Notes under the pieces: model-generated
The model's database searches: none
The model's input: only the letters and a program-made list of their open reading frames with translations
What the model was told of the DNA's origin: nothing
Translations under genes and position numbers: made by a program
Shown: positions 55,782 through 64,000 of the stretch, one piece after another
Layout of the letters: the number at the start of each line of letters is the position of its first letter
How positions within the stretch are numbered: the first letter of the stretch is position 1
Source of the DNA: GCA-2687515 sp002687515
Lineage (GTDB): Bacteria; Pseudomonadota; Alphaproteobacteria; Rhodospirillales; UBA2165
NCBI GenBank assembly: GCA_030745835.1
Contig: JASLNU010000074.1
Location: forward strand, 11,851-75,850
DNA: 64,000 nt
Reading direction: 5' to 3'

Positions 55782-57134
55782 ATGCCGGTAACGATGCCGA
55801 AAACAGCCATCGCAGACGAACTGATCCAGCGCTTTGAGAGCCGTTCCGCAAAGGTTGGAATAATCGGTCTCGGCTATGTCGGTCTGCCGCTGGCCCTGAC
55901 CTTCGCCGACCATGGGTTTCAGGTGACCGGTTTCGATATCGATACCGAAAAGATCCGCGCCTTGAAGGAAAGCCGGAGCTATGTCAGCCATATATCCGGC
56001 GCCGTTATCGAAGCGGCAATCGGCGATGGCGGCTTGCGCGCGACCGCGGATTTTGCCGAAACCGAGGGCATGGACGCGATTATCATGTGCGTGCCGACGC
56101 CGCTCGGGCCGGAGCGCCAGCCTGATCTTCAATATGTGACCGCCACCGCCCGGACCATCGCCGGGCATTTGCAAAAGGGTCAATTGATCGTCCTTGAATC
56201 GACTACCTATCCCGGCACTTCCCGCGAGGTGATGAAACCGATCCTCGAGGCCGGCGGCCTTAAATCGGGCGAAGATTTCCTGCTTGCCTATTCGCCGGAG
56301 CGGGAAGATCCGGGCAACGCGGAATACACCACTTCGGCGATCCCCAAGGTGGTTGGCGGCGATGGCGAGGCGGCGCTTCGGGCGGCGCGCGCGCTATATG
56401 ATCAAATCGTTGTCGAGACGGTGCCGGTCTCAACGCTGGAAGTGGCCGAAGCGGTGAAACTGACGGAAAACATTTTTCGCGCCGTCAATATCGCCCTGGT
56501 CAACGAATTGAAGCTGGTCTACGAAAAAATGGGCATCGATGTGTGGGAAGTGATCGATGCCGCCAAGACCAAGCCGTTCGGCTATATGCCGTTCTATCCG
56601 GGGCCCGGGCTTGGCGGTCATTGCATCCCCATCGACCCGTTTTACCTGGCCTGGCGCGCCAAGCAAGTGGGCACCGAAACCCGCTTCATCGAACTTGCCG
56701 GCGAGATCAATACCGCGATGCCGGGCCGGGTGGTCGAAGTGCTTACCGGCGCGCTGACCGCGACAGCCGGCAAAGCCCTCGATGGCGCCCATGTGCTGGT
56801 CGTCGGCCTGGCCTACAAAAAGAACGTCAACGACATAAGGGAAAGCCCGGCATTAACCTTGATCAAACTTCTGGAAGAGGCCGGCGCCGAGGTCGATTAT
56901 TATGATCCGTTGGTGCCGGAAATCCCGATGACCCGTGCCCATGCGGCGCTCGCCGGCCGCCGTTGCATCGACTGGACCAATGCGGCGCTCGGCGCCTTCG
57001 ATGCCGCGCTGATTATCACCGACCACGATGATATCGATTTTGCGGAACTGGTCGCGGCCAGCAAGCTGGTCATCGATACGCGCGGCGCGACGCGCGGCCA
57101 AACCCGCCACCCGGAGCGCATCTACAAAGCCTAG
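55782..57134 (+). CDS. Nucleotide sugar (UDP-N-acetylhexosamine-type) dehydrogenase
   Basis: A 450-residue enzyme of the UDP-glucose/GDP-mannose dehydrogenase family. The NAD site is KVGIIGLGYVGLPLALTFADHGF, then IIMCVPTPLG and LIVLESTTYPGT. The catalytic nucleophile is Cys281 in GPGLGGHCIPIDPFYLAWRAK. That form, with HCIPIDPFY, is typical of UDP-GlcNAc/ManNAc 6-dehydrogenases (WbpA/TviB/WecC). AEAVKLTENIFRAVNIALVNELK holds the catalytic Lys and Asn, and VLVVGLAYKKNVNDIRESPALTLIKLLEEAGAEVDYYDPL is the C-terminal binding domain. It makes a sugar nucleotide with a uronic acid for the surface glycan. Two close starts exist (55782, 55794). Confidence 0.93.
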   Translation: MPVTMPKTAIADELIQRFESRSAKVGIIGLGYVGLPLALTFADHGFQVTGFDIDTEKIRALKESRSYVSHISGAVIEAAIGDGGLRATADFAETEGMDAIIMCVPTPLGPERQPDLQYVTATARTIAGHLQKGQLIVLESTTYPGTSREVMKPILEAGGLKSGEDFLLAYSPEREDPGNAEYTTSAIPKVVGGDGEAALRAARALYDQIVVETVPVSTLEVAEAVKLTENIFRAVNIALVNELKLVYEKMGIDVWEVIDAAKTKPFGYMPFYPGPGLGGHCIPIDPFYLAWRAKQVGTETRFIELAGEINTAMPGRVVEVLTGALTATAGKALDGAHVLVVGLAYKKNVNDIRESPALTLIKLLEEAGAEVDYYDPLVPEIPMTRAHAALAGRRCIDWTNAALGAFDAALIITDHDDIDFAELVAASKLVIDTRGATRGQTRHPERIYKA

Positions 57135-57178
57135 AGCATCGCTTGTCTCGATGCGCGAAACTGGCTAAAGACTGGGCG

Positions 57179-59077
57179 ATGTCAACATTTGATTACCTGA
57201 ATTTGGTCTTCGTCGGCGCCGATCAGCTTGTGCCGCTGGCGGTCGGTTTGTTGCTCTGGATCGGGCTGGCCGGTCTTGGCGCGCTGGTCGCCGGCAGGAA
57301 CGCGGCCATCGAAGCCAACGTCATCTTCGGTTGGGCCGCCATTTCCACCGTCTACACGCTCGTCGGCGTCGTCATTAGGGCGCCGTTTCTGGTTTTGACA
57401 TTGATCGCCGCCTTGGCCGCCGTCGCCGGTATTATCGTTGCCCTGCGGCGCGGCCAAGCGCTGTTGGTTCCCGGTTCATGGCGGATTTTGGTCCTCGCCA
57501 TTCCGATATTCCTGATTGCCGGCGCCATGGAGCCGTCGCAGTGGGACGAGTTTTCCCATTGGCTGCCGGCGCCCGATTATCTTTTGGCCTTCGATGGGTT
57601 TCCCAACGCGGAACGACCCAACAACGGGCCGCACATGCTGTCGGCCTATCCCTATGGCTGGCCGCTTCTGTCCTACCTGGCCGGACGCATTGCCGGCGGG
57701 CAGCTATTCAATATCGGCGGCATCCTCAATATTCTCCTGCTATTGAGCTTCGCCACCTATGCGCTTCGAACCGTGCTGCAGATCGTGGGGCGGCGCCAGG
57801 ACAGGCCCCAGGACAATATAATCGACAAGCGGATCGGCTGGGGTCTGGCCGCCGCTATCGTCATCGCGGCAACCATCGCTCCCCCTACCTTCGTTCAAAA
57901 AATTGTCCTTACCGCCTATTCGGATGTCTCAACCTCGGTCGTCACCGGCTACTGTGTGCTCATCGGCTACCATTTCATTGAAAGCCTCGGCGGGCGGGGC
58001 CGGGTACCGCCCCTCTCCGCCGCCTGGCAGCTTTGCCTGGTTTTCATGCTGCTGATCAATCTGCGCCAGCCGAACTTGGTTTTGTTCCTGGTGCTGGTGC
58101 TGGCGCTCGCCCTCCTGGCGCTGCGCGCGCCGGAGGTGCGGTTTGGCCGCTTCGCCGGGTACCTGCCCCTGATCGGCGTGCCGGCGTTGATCGTCTATTT
58201 TGCCTGGCGCGCCTATGTCGGCGCCGAGTTGGCCGCCTTCGCCGGATCGGAAGCCAACCTTCGGCCCTTCGAGCTTTGGAACATTCCCCAGATTCCGGGA
58301 ATTCTGGCGCAGATGGCGGTGGTCGCGGGCAAGAAGATCGGATTTTTCGGGGTCATGCTGGTGGCCTGCGCTTTCGCCCTTGTCGGGCTCTTCCGCCTGC
58401 GCGGCGGCGGCGACCGGCTGGTGCTCATCGCGGCCGCCGGTTTCGCCGGCTACAATGTGTTTCTGTTGTTCACCTATGTCGCCCACTTCGGCACCCAGAA
58501 CGCGCTCAATGTGGTGTCCTATTGGCGCTACAACAACCAGATCGGAGCGCTGGCCATCATCTCGACTCTCTTGGGTGCCGTCTACCTCTGGAATCGTATT
58601 CTTGGTTTCGACCAGGCTTTCGCCTGGGAAATTGTGTGGCCCCGGCGCATCGCACTGATCCTGGTTTTGGCTCTGCCCATTGTTTTCGCGCCCAAACTGC
58701 GGTTTGATCTGGAACCGCCGAAGCCCCATTACACCGCCGTCGCCAAGGACCTTAAAGCGGCCGGCCTGGTCCCCGGCCGCCTGTTCGTGATGGACCCCAG
58801 GGGAACCGGCGAGGCCGCCGTCATGTCGCGATTTTACCTGGGCAAGCAGGGCACCCCCTGGATGTCCGGTTTCACCGCGCCTAACCCAGCCAGCATCCGC
58901 AAATATCTGGGTAAGCTGAAGCAAGGCGACTTCCTCCTGGTTCATTCCATTTCCGACGGGTTGGCGAAATCGCTTTCCCATCCGTTGGATGCGCGCCAGT
59001 CCTACCTGTTCCGGCGCGAAGCGGATAGCTGGACATTCCTGAAAGCCTGGCCGAAGCCCGCCAACCATCCCTATTGA
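57179..59077 (+). CDS. Large polytopic membrane protein, GT-C-like
   Basis: A 632-residue protein with about 12 membrane helices and a soluble C-terminal part (from about 510). ATG 57179 is used; TTG 57143 is in frame. The loop after helix 4 or 5 holds QWDEFSHWLPAPDYLLAFDGFPNAERPNNGPHMLSAYPYGWPLLSYLAGRIAGG, which has the Asp-Glu pair and Pro-rich loop that GT-C glycosyltransferases use to bind a lipid-linked donor. The final soluble segment (RLFVMDPRGTGEAAVMSRFYLGKQGTPWMSG) would be periplasmic. No known family is assigned. As it follows the UDP-sugar dehydrogenase, a glycan assembly role is likely. The start context is weak. Confidence 0.6.
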   Translation: MSTFDYLNLVFVGADQLVPLAVGLLLWIGLAGLGALVAGRNAAIEANVIFGWAAISTVYTLVGVVIRAPFLVLTLIAALAAVAGIIVALRRGQALLVPGSWRILVLAIPIFLIAGAMEPSQWDEFSHWLPAPDYLLAFDGFPNAERPNNGPHMLSAYPYGWPLLSYLAGRIAGGQLFNIGGILNILLLLSFATYALRTVLQIVGRRQDRPQDNIIDKRIGWGLAAAIVIAATIAPPTFVQKIVLTAYSDVSTSVVTGYCVLIGYHFIESLGGRGRVPPLSAAWQLCLVFMLLINLRQPNLVLFLVLVLALALLALRAPEVRFGRFAGYLPLIGVPALIVYFAWRAYVGAELAAFAGSEANLRPFELWNIPQIPGILAQMAVVAGKKIGFFGVMLVACAFALVGLFRLRGGGDRLVLIAAAGFAGYNVFLLFTYVAHFGTQNALNVVSYWRYNNQIGALAIISTLLGAVYLWNRILGFDQAFAWEIVWPRRIALILVLALPIVFAPKLRFDLEPPKPHYTAVAKDLKAAGLVPGRLFVMDPRGTGEAAVMSRFYLGKQGTPWMSGFTAPNPASIRKYLGKLKQGDFLLVHSISDGLAKSLSHPLDARQSYLFRREADSWTFLKAWPKPANHPY

Positions 59078-59170
59078 CCATCAAATGTTTATCCGTGCAG
59101 GGTGGTATTTACCCTTGCTTTCCAGCGCCCGATGGTTTGTATCGGGCGGCGATGGGAGCAAAATAGCGCG

Positions 59171-60307
59171 ATGCAGAATCTGATCGATCAGTTTATCGGG
59201 GTCTGGAACACCTCGTTCATCGGCACCACCGTCGGCCAGTTGGCGGTGGCGGCGATTGTCCTGCTGGTGTTTATCCTGGCGCGCCGCTTCTTTGCGCGCG
59301 TCGTCATATCCCGGCTCAAGCGCTTGACGGCGCGCACCCGCACCACCATCGACGACGAAATCGTCGATGCCTTGCAGCAGCCGCTGATGTTCCTGTTCCT
59401 GATCATCGGTCTTTCCATCGTCGTGCAGTGGATCACCTTCGATGCCGATACCGAGGAAGTTCTGGTCAAAATCCTCAACTCGTTGATCGCCTTCACCATT
59501 TTCTGGACCGGCTTCCGGCTGGTCGATCCGATATCGGTCTATTTCGACAGCTTCATCCGCAGGATCGCCGGGCCGGTGGCCAGCGAGGTGCGCGATTATT
59601 TGCTGAAGGCCCTGAAAATATTCCTGGTGGCATCCGGTATCGTCGCCGTGCTGTCGCAATGGGGGATCAATCCGTGGCCCTATTTCGCCGGTATCGGCGT
59701 CTTGTCGTTGCCCTTCGCCTTCGCCGCCAAGGACACCGTGTCCAACATATTCGGCGGCATAAAATTGATCCTCGTCGATCAGGTGTTCCGGGTCGGCGAT
59801 TGGATCGAAACGCCGAGCATCGGCCACGGCACGGTCGAAGCCATCAGCCTGTCGACCATCCGCGTCCGCAAGTTTTCAAAAGCGGTGCTCAGCGTGCCCA
59901 ACGGGATCGTCGCGGGCGAGCCGATCACCAACTGGACGCGGATGAGCAACCGGCGCATCAAGATGGATATCGGGCTCACCTACGGCACCACGTCGGAGCA
60001 GTTCAAAAGCATCCTGGCGCGTATCCGGGAGTACATTGCGAACGACGAACGTGTCGACCATTCGGTCACCGAAATGGTGCATATGACCGGCTTCAACGCC
60101 TCGAGCGTCGATATCAATCTTTATTACTTCACCGTCACCACCGACTGGGTGGAATGGCGGCAGATCGTCGAGGACCACATGCTGGCCTTCATGGGCGTCA
60201 TCGAGGAAGAGGGATCGAGCATCGCCTTTCCGACCCGCTCGATCCATATCGAGGGCGTGCCCGAGGAATTGCTGCCGGCGCCGCCGAATAAGGATTCGGG
60301 GGCCTGA
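59171..60307 (+). CDS. MscS-family mechanosensitive ion channel
   Basis: A 378-residue small-conductance channel. ATG 59171 gives an N-terminal segment with four hydrophobic helices (about 17-35, 73-92, 105-125 and 150-170). The pore helix and cap, IGVLSLPFAFAAKDTVSNIFGGIKLILVDQVFRVGDWIETP, have the family's A/G pattern, followed by the beta domain HGTVEAISLSTIRVRKFSKAVLSVPNGIVAGEPITNWTRMSNRRIKMDIGLTYGT and a C-terminal alpha/beta domain. It acts as a pressure-release valve upon osmotic downshift. The next gene starts three bases after its stop. Confidence 0.94.
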   Translation: MQNLIDQFIGVWNTSFIGTTVGQLAVAAIVLLVFILARRFFARVVISRLKRLTARTRTTIDDEIVDALQQPLMFLFLIIGLSIVVQWITFDADTEEVLVKILNSLIAFTIFWTGFRLVDPISVYFDSFIRRIAGPVASEVRDYLLKALKIFLVASGIVAVLSQWGINPWPYFAGIGVLSLPFAFAAKDTVSNIFGGIKLILVDQVFRVGDWIETPSIGHGTVEAISLSTIRVRKFSKAVLSVPNGIVAGEPITNWTRMSNRRIKMDIGLTYGTTSEQFKSILARIREYIANDERVDHSVTEMVHMTGFNASSVDINLYYFTVTTDWVEWRQIVEDHMLAFMGVIEEEGSSIAFPTRSIHIEGVPEELLPAPPNKDSGA

Positions 60308-60309
60308 AG

Positions 60310-60705
60310 GTGGCCGGCGGTTCCATAAATGTGGCCATCGCGCCCGGCGAACTGATCGACAAGATCACCATCCTGGCCATCAAGCTGGAGCGCATCATCG
60401 AGGCCGACAAGCTGCAAAACATACGCCGCGAAATGGATATCCTCGCCCGCACCCGCGCCGAGGCGCTTCCCGCATCCGCCGAGCTGGACCGATTGACCGA
60501 AAAGTTGAAGGCGGTGAACGAAAAGCTCTGGCAGATCGAAGACGATATCCGCGAATGCGAGGCGGCCGGCGATTTCGGTCCGCGCTTCGTCGAATTGGCG
60601 CGCGCCATTTATATCAACAATGACGCTCGCGCCGAGGCCAAGCGCGAGATTAACCTGCTGCTCGGTTCCGATATTATCGAGGAAAAATCCTATAAGCCTT
60701 ATTGA
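60310..60705 (+). CDS. DUF6165 family protein
   Basis: A 131-residue cytoplasmic protein of the DUF6165 type. It begins with GTG 60310, two bases after the MscS stop, and reads INVAIAPGELIDKITILAIKLERI, the family's invariant core. The rest forms a helical hairpin with ADKLQNIRREMDILARTRAEALPASAELDRLTEKLKAVNEKLWQIEDDIRECEAAGDFGPRFVELARAIYINNDARAEAKREINLLLGS. The function is not known; the family is often found next to polysaccharide genes. Its last seven bases overlap the end of the next gene on the opposite strand. Confidence 0.85.
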   Translation: MAGGSINVAIAPGELIDKITILAIKLERIIEADKLQNIRREMDILARTRAEALPASAELDRLTEKLKAVNEKLWQIEDDIRECEAAGDFGPRFVELARAIYINNDARAEAKREINLLLGSDIIEEKSYKPY

Positions 60706-61157
60706 GCTAGCCAGATGGCGTCGGGGCGCAGGCGGCGGAGCAACCGCTCAGGGCCGATGCCGCCGGGCAAAAGCGCCAGATGCGCGGCGCAGTGGGCGCA
60801 ATCGCTGCTGCCGAAGCCCTCGATGGGGATGCCGACACCCTTGAGAGCGGCAAGCGTATCCATAATTTCGCATTCCGATCCGCCGATAAATGCGCCCGAG
60901 GCCAGAATCGTAGCCGCTTCGGTCAATTCATCCACATGCCAGTGCCGGGGCTTATTCCGCCTCGCATGGCGGCGAAGGCGGGCGCCGATGCCGCCCGGCC
61001 CCTGCGCGCTGCCGCAATAAACGTAAAGCCCGGGCGCCAGACGCGCGCCCCGCCAACGGCGGCGGGCGAGGTTCAACGGCGCCGCCAGCCGGACAATCAG
61101 GGCATAGGCGCCGGGGCTAGCAGGTAAATCCGCTAAATCCGATATTCGTTTGGCCAT
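60699..61157 (-). CDS. DUF123 / GIY-YIG nuclease-like protein (Uri superfamily)
   Basis: A 152-residue protein matching DUF123 (COG1833, Uri superfamily endonucleases). It starts SPGAYALIVRLAAPLNLARRRWRGARLAPGLYVYCGSAQGPGGIGARLRRHAR, with GAYALIV and GLYVYCGSA at the GIY and YIG positions, then HWHVDELTEAATI and GGSECEIMDTLAAL. Conserved Cys residues occur in SECEI and SSDCAHCAAHL. It may act on DNA or RNA but no activity can be inferred. It is tail-to-tail with DUF6165 and overlaps it by seven bases. Confidence 0.85.
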   Translation of the reverse strand: MAKRISDLADLPASPGAYALIVRLAAPLNLARRRWRGARLAPGLYVYCGSAQGPGGIGARLRRHARRNKPRHWHVDELTEAATILASGAFIGGSECEIMDTLAALKGVGIPIEGFGSSDCAHCAAHLALLPGGIGPERLLRRLRPDAIWLAQ

Positions 61158-61278
61158 TTAGGCACTTAGAGACCGGCGTTTACTGATTGGCAACCAGTTG
61201 AATGCCAATATAAGCCGCATAAACAAATGATGCCGGCAAATTTGCCGCATCTATATCTGGTGGTGAAAGAGGCGCGCT

Positions 61279-63084
61279 TTGAGCGAATCCTTAACCCAAT
61301 ATGCCGAAGGCGACGTGATATTCCGCGAGGGCCAGCGAAGTTCCAAGGCCTACGTGGTCAGGTCCGGCCGTGTCGAGCTATTGAAGAATAGCGCCGGCGG
61401 TCCGGTCCGGCTGGCCATCCTCGGCCCCGGCGAAACCTTCGGCGAAATGGGTGTGATCGACCGCGCCACGCGCAGCGCCACGGCGCGCGCCGTCGGCAAG
61501 GTCACATTGGAAGAGATCGAGCGCCAGGGCTTTATCGATCAGCTGCGCTATGATCCCGAGATGGCGATACAGGTAATCGATAGCCTGTCGGGACGCCTTC
61601 GTTCGGCCAACGAGTTGGCGGTCAAGTCGCACGCCAAGCCATCGGGCAAAAATGAGAGGCCAGGCATCTGGGACATGCTGGGCACGCTGATCGCCCAGCG
61701 CCGCGAAAAGAAACGGCTTTTGGATGTGCGCATCCAACCCCTGACCGGCGATACCGACGGCCTGCAAACCGAGCATATCGCCGCCGTCCTCGGCGCCGAC
61801 CGGACCCAGCAGGTCAAAATCCTGGGCCAGCCGCTGTCCATCGATGCGCGCACGCCAAGCCCCGCGGACATCGCCTCGGTCTGGGCCATGGGCCGCCAGC
61901 AGATGGCAGCCGGACGCGCCGATATCATGATCTGGGGCAGCATCAACGAGGTCGGCACCGCCATCAGCCTGCATTTCGTGCCGGGCGCCGGCGAAGGCGA
62001 TTATCCGGGCGCCGTGTTGCCAACCGACCGTTTCGTCCTGCCCACCAACTTCCCGCCCGATTTCGGGCAATTGCTGCGCGCCGTGGTGTTTGCCGCCGCC
62101 GTCCCGGCCGGCAGGACCCACCGCCTGTGGCTGGAACAGATGCTGACGGGCGCCCTGGAAGCGGCGCAGGAAACCGGCCAGCAGCCGCCGGCGGAACTGA
62201 CCTTGACGGAACGGTCGATGATTCAAGCCTGTTTCGGCAATGTCATCGCGGCCATCGGCAATTATAAAAACGATGTAAATTGGTATGCTCAGGCGGCCCA
62301 GGCCTACTCCGACGCGCTCGAGGGCATCAACTCCGAAGAGACGCCCCAGGATTGGGCGGCGATCCAATTTCATCTCGGCCGGGTGCGCCAGATGATCGGC
62401 GAGAAAAGCGGCGATTCCGAAACCCTGTTGGGCGCCATCGAACATTTCCGCGCCGCCATGGGATTTTTCAACCAGGCCGATTTCCGGCTCGAATGGGCGC
62501 TGGCGGAAACCCGTATCGGCAATATCCTTTATCGCCTGGATTCGAACAAACGCGACACCGATTACCTGAAACAGGCGATTGCCTCTTTCCAATCGGCACT
62601 GCTGGTCCTGACCCGGCCCGAACATCCGCTCAAATGGAGCGAATTGAAAAACAGCCTCGGCCAGGCGCTGCAGGTCTGGGGCGACGTTGCCCGCTCGACC
62701 GAACTTCTCGAGCGCGCCGTGCTCAGCTGTCAAGAAGCGTTGCAAGTGCGCAGCCGCGAGGAAACCCCGCACCTGTGGGCCGCCAGCCAGAACAATCTCG
62801 GTTCGGCGCTGTTTCTGCTTGGCCGCCTGACCGAAGATTCCGAACATTTGGAAGGCGCCGCCGAGGCCTTCGGCAAGGCGCTCGAGGTTTACATGGCCTA
62901 CGGCATGGCGCGCCTTTCGAAAGTGACCGAGCGCAATCTGGCCAAGGCCGAAGACCTGTTGCGCGCCCGCCTCGCGCGCCGCGTCGCCAGCGTCTATTGG
63001 GAGGACGAGCCCGAACACGAGCGCCTCGAACGCCTCGAACGCCTGCGCTCGCGCGCGACACGCGTCACCGAGGTGGAAGCCTAA
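61279..63084 (+). CDS. Cyclic-nucleotide-binding-domain protein with a TPR region
   Basis: A 601-residue soluble protein. Start is TTG 61279. Residues 1-112 are a CAP-type cNMP-binding domain: YAEGDVIFREGQRSSKAYVVRSGRVELL, then GPGETFGEMGVIDRATRSATARAVGKVTLEEI with the GE...RSA phosphate-binding pattern. A linker and an alpha/beta domain (about 150-300, ADIMIWGSINEVGTAISLHF) follow, then TPR-like helical repeats (about 310-570: NYKNDVNWYAQAAQAYSDALEGI, IEHFRAAMGFFNQADFRLEWALAETRIGNILY). The ending repeats ERLERLERLRSRAT. There is no DNA-binding domain or output catalytic domain that I recognise, so it may be a cyclic-nucleotide-controlled scaffold. Confidence 0.75.
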   Translation: MSESLTQYAEGDVIFREGQRSSKAYVVRSGRVELLKNSAGGPVRLAILGPGETFGEMGVIDRATRSATARAVGKVTLEEIERQGFIDQLRYDPEMAIQVIDSLSGRLRSANELAVKSHAKPSGKNERPGIWDMLGTLIAQRREKKRLLDVRIQPLTGDTDGLQTEHIAAVLGADRTQQVKILGQPLSIDARTPSPADIASVWAMGRQQMAAGRADIMIWGSINEVGTAISLHFVPGAGEGDYPGAVLPTDRFVLPTNFPPDFGQLLRAVVFAAAVPAGRTHRLWLEQMLTGALEAAQETGQQPPAELTLTERSMIQACFGNVIAAIGNYKNDVNWYAQAAQAYSDALEGINSEETPQDWAAIQFHLGRVRQMIGEKSGDSETLLGAIEHFRAAMGFFNQADFRLEWALAETRIGNILYRLDSNKRDTDYLKQAIASFQSALLVLTRPEHPLKWSELKNSLGQALQVWGDVARSTELLERAVLSCQEALQVRSREETPHLWAASQNNLGSALFLLGRLTEDSEHLEGAAEAFGKALEVYMAYGMARLSKVTERNLAKAEDLLRARLARRVASVYWEDEPEHERLERLERLRSRATRVTEVEA

Positions 63085-63157
63085 AAAAGCACCCCAAACA
63101 TACGGCCTCTTGCGCGCGCCGGCGGGCGGCGTATGCTTTCCCCTCGGGGTGCGGCAA

Positions 63158-63862
63158 ATGACTTCGAAATTCTTCACGTCTCTGGCCGGATGCGTGGCGC
63201 GCGCGAACCGGTATTTGCATTGCCTTACCTTATTGCCGCCGCTTCTGATCTGGCTCTCCGCTTGCGCCGGCCCGCCGCCGGATCCGCCGCCTTTGGCGCC
63301 AGGCCCCGAAGGCGGCGCGGTTACGATCTACGTGACCTCGAACGGCTGGCACAGCAGCATCGTCATCAAGGCCGGGGATCTGCCGCCGCGACGCATCCCC
63401 GAAGCCGCGGATTTTCCGAACGCCCGCTATCTGGAATTCGGATGGGGCGACGCAGAATACTATCCGGCCAAGGACGCCTCCGTCGGCATGGCGCTCAGCG
63501 CGGCGCTGGTGCCGACGCCTTCGGTCATTCATATGGTCGGGGCCGGCATCGAGCCGGCGATCCGCTATCCCAAGGACGAGGTCATCGGCGTTGAAATCAG
63601 CGCCGCGGGATTGGCCCGCCTTGCCGGCTTCATCGACGCCACCTTCCGGCGCCGGGGCGCTCCCAGAACAGCGTCATCGGGACCGGGCCTCTATGGGGGA
63701 AGCCTTTTTTACCCGGCGCGCGGCGAATTCCATTTGCTCAACACCTGCAACACCTGGACGGCGCGCGCCCTGGCCGCCGCCGGGCTGGCGGTAACCGGCA
63801 AGGGCACCACCCGCGCCGAGGATCTGATGGTTCAAGTCCGCGCCCTGAAGGCGCAACAATAA
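63158..63862 (+). CDS. DUF2459 (TIGR02117-like) lipoprotein-like protein
   Basis: A 234-residue protein. ATG 63158 is used because it starts a hydrophobic leader (LLPPLLIWLSACAG) with a lipobox-like LSAC. The body matches DUF2459: VTIYVTSNGWHSSIVIKAGDLP, YLEFGWGDAEYYPA, and the C-terminal GEFHLLNTCNTWTARALAAAG. Cys and His in NTCNTW and NGWHSS are conserved and could form a catalytic or metal site in a fold like permuted papain (NlpC/P60) families; no activity is known. The stop codon is one base before the IS481 end. Confidence 0.85.
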   Translation: MTSKFFTSLAGCVARANRYLHCLTLLPPLLIWLSACAGPPPDPPPLAPGPEGGAVTIYVTSNGWHSSIVIKAGDLPPRRIPEAADFPNARYLEFGWGDAEYYPAKDASVGMALSAALVPTPSVIHMVGAGIEPAIRYPKDEVIGVEISAAGLARLAGFIDATFRRRGAPRTASSGPGLYGGSLFYPARGEFHLLNTCNTWTARALAAAGLAVTGKGTTRAEDLMVQVRALKAQQ

Positions 63863-63863
63863 C

Positions 63864-64000
63864 TGTCCGGCCCGGAGACATAGGTAACAGAATGTACCTA
63901 AGACATGGGTGACACCCTCGTGCCGAACGGGTTGTCGATAGTCTGCAATGTTTTCTGTTCCAAGTCGATATAACCGAGATCGTGGTGCATAAAGCTGACC
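63864..64000 (-). mobile_element. IS481-family insertion sequence, one end
   Basis: The element end begins TGTCCGGCCCGGAGACATAG, a terminal inverted repeat of IS481 type, and runs past the window edge. It starts one base after the DUF2459 stop codon. The transposase is encoded towards this end. Confidence 0.8.
63898..64000 (-). CDS. IS481-family transposase, C-terminal fragment at the window edge
   Basis: The minus strand reads a frame ending VSFMHHDLGYIDLEQKTLQTIDNPFGTRVSPMS, the conserved C-terminus of DDE integrase-like IS481 transposases (the usual form is FxHxDLGYxDxE...NPFGPKVLPMS). The stop codon is at 63898-63900. The rest of the gene, including the DDE catalytic triad, is outside the window, so whether the copy is intact cannot be told. 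Confidence 0.85.
   Translation of the reverse strand, partial: VSFMHHDLGYIDLEQKTLQTIDNPFGTRVSPMS

Overview
The window is GC-rich DNA (many C/G third codon positions, with AT-rich gene-free gaps) from an alphaproteobacterium, most likely a member of the Rhodospirillales or a close marine relative. The evidence is the hemC - hemD/mitofilin-like - hemY arrangement next to tsaD and gpsA, the rsmB - heparinase pair, the abundance of TTT (tctCBA) and TAXI-TRAP carboxylate transporters, and a CtrA-like box. No plasmid or phage backbone is visible. The only clear mobile element is the end of an IS481-family insertion sequence at the right edge.

Layout. 1-4.3 kb: the C-terminal part of an FtsX-type ABC permease, a Bax-inhibitor-1 membrane protein, and a degenerate acyl-CoA-synthetase-like protein. 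4.3-8.8 kb: a J-domain protein, a 1.1 kb gene-free AT-rich interval, a GYD protein, an MFS carrier and a lipoprotein. 8.9-14.4 kb: a probable operon for uptake and use of an acidic substrate (tctC-tctB-tctA, an enolase-superfamily enzyme, an MFS carrier). 14.4-19.4 kb (minus strand): a methyltransferase, an Old Yellow Enzyme, tRNA-Thr(CGU) and a TPR/glycosyltransferase-like protein. 18.0-22.3 kb (minus): hemY, a hemD-mitofilin fusion and hemC, divergent from tsaD-gpsA-EVE-hypothetical-Rieske and then acetyl-CoA synthetase. 28-33.5 kb: a thermonuclease-like protein, a 204-bp palindromic element, an MFS exporter, a small ORF with its own terminator, and a large chemoreceptor carrying a CxxCH haem motif.

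33.7-45.5 kb is the most unusual part and looks like an accessory catabolic island. It holds an Asp/Glu-racemase-like protein, a cytoplasmic reductive-dehalogenase-like corrinoid/Fe-S protein, an acyl-CoA ligase, two Gfo/Idh/MocA oxidoreductases (one closely matching LigC), the LigA and LigB subunits of protocatechuate 4,5-dioxygenase, a MetE/UroD-like barrel protein, and, convergent to these, a 1007-residue pyrogallol-transhydroxylase-like molybdoenzyme. Together they suggest aromatic degradation by the 4,5-cleavage route, perhaps with reductive removal of a ring substituent and ring hydroxyl transfer. The later steps (LigI, LigJ, LigK) are not in the window, and the substrate is not known.

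46-50 kb: a TauE/SafE permease and a TAXI-TRAP transporter. 50-60 kb: a surface-polysaccharide region (sulfotransferase, flippase, heparinase II/III-like protein, UDP-sugar dehydrogenase, large membrane protein) with rsmB embedded, then an MscS channel. 60-64 kb: DUF6165, a DUF123/GIY-YIG protein, a cNMP-binding TPR protein, a DUF2459 protein and the IS481 end. All family assignments are from reading the sequence; no searches were run.
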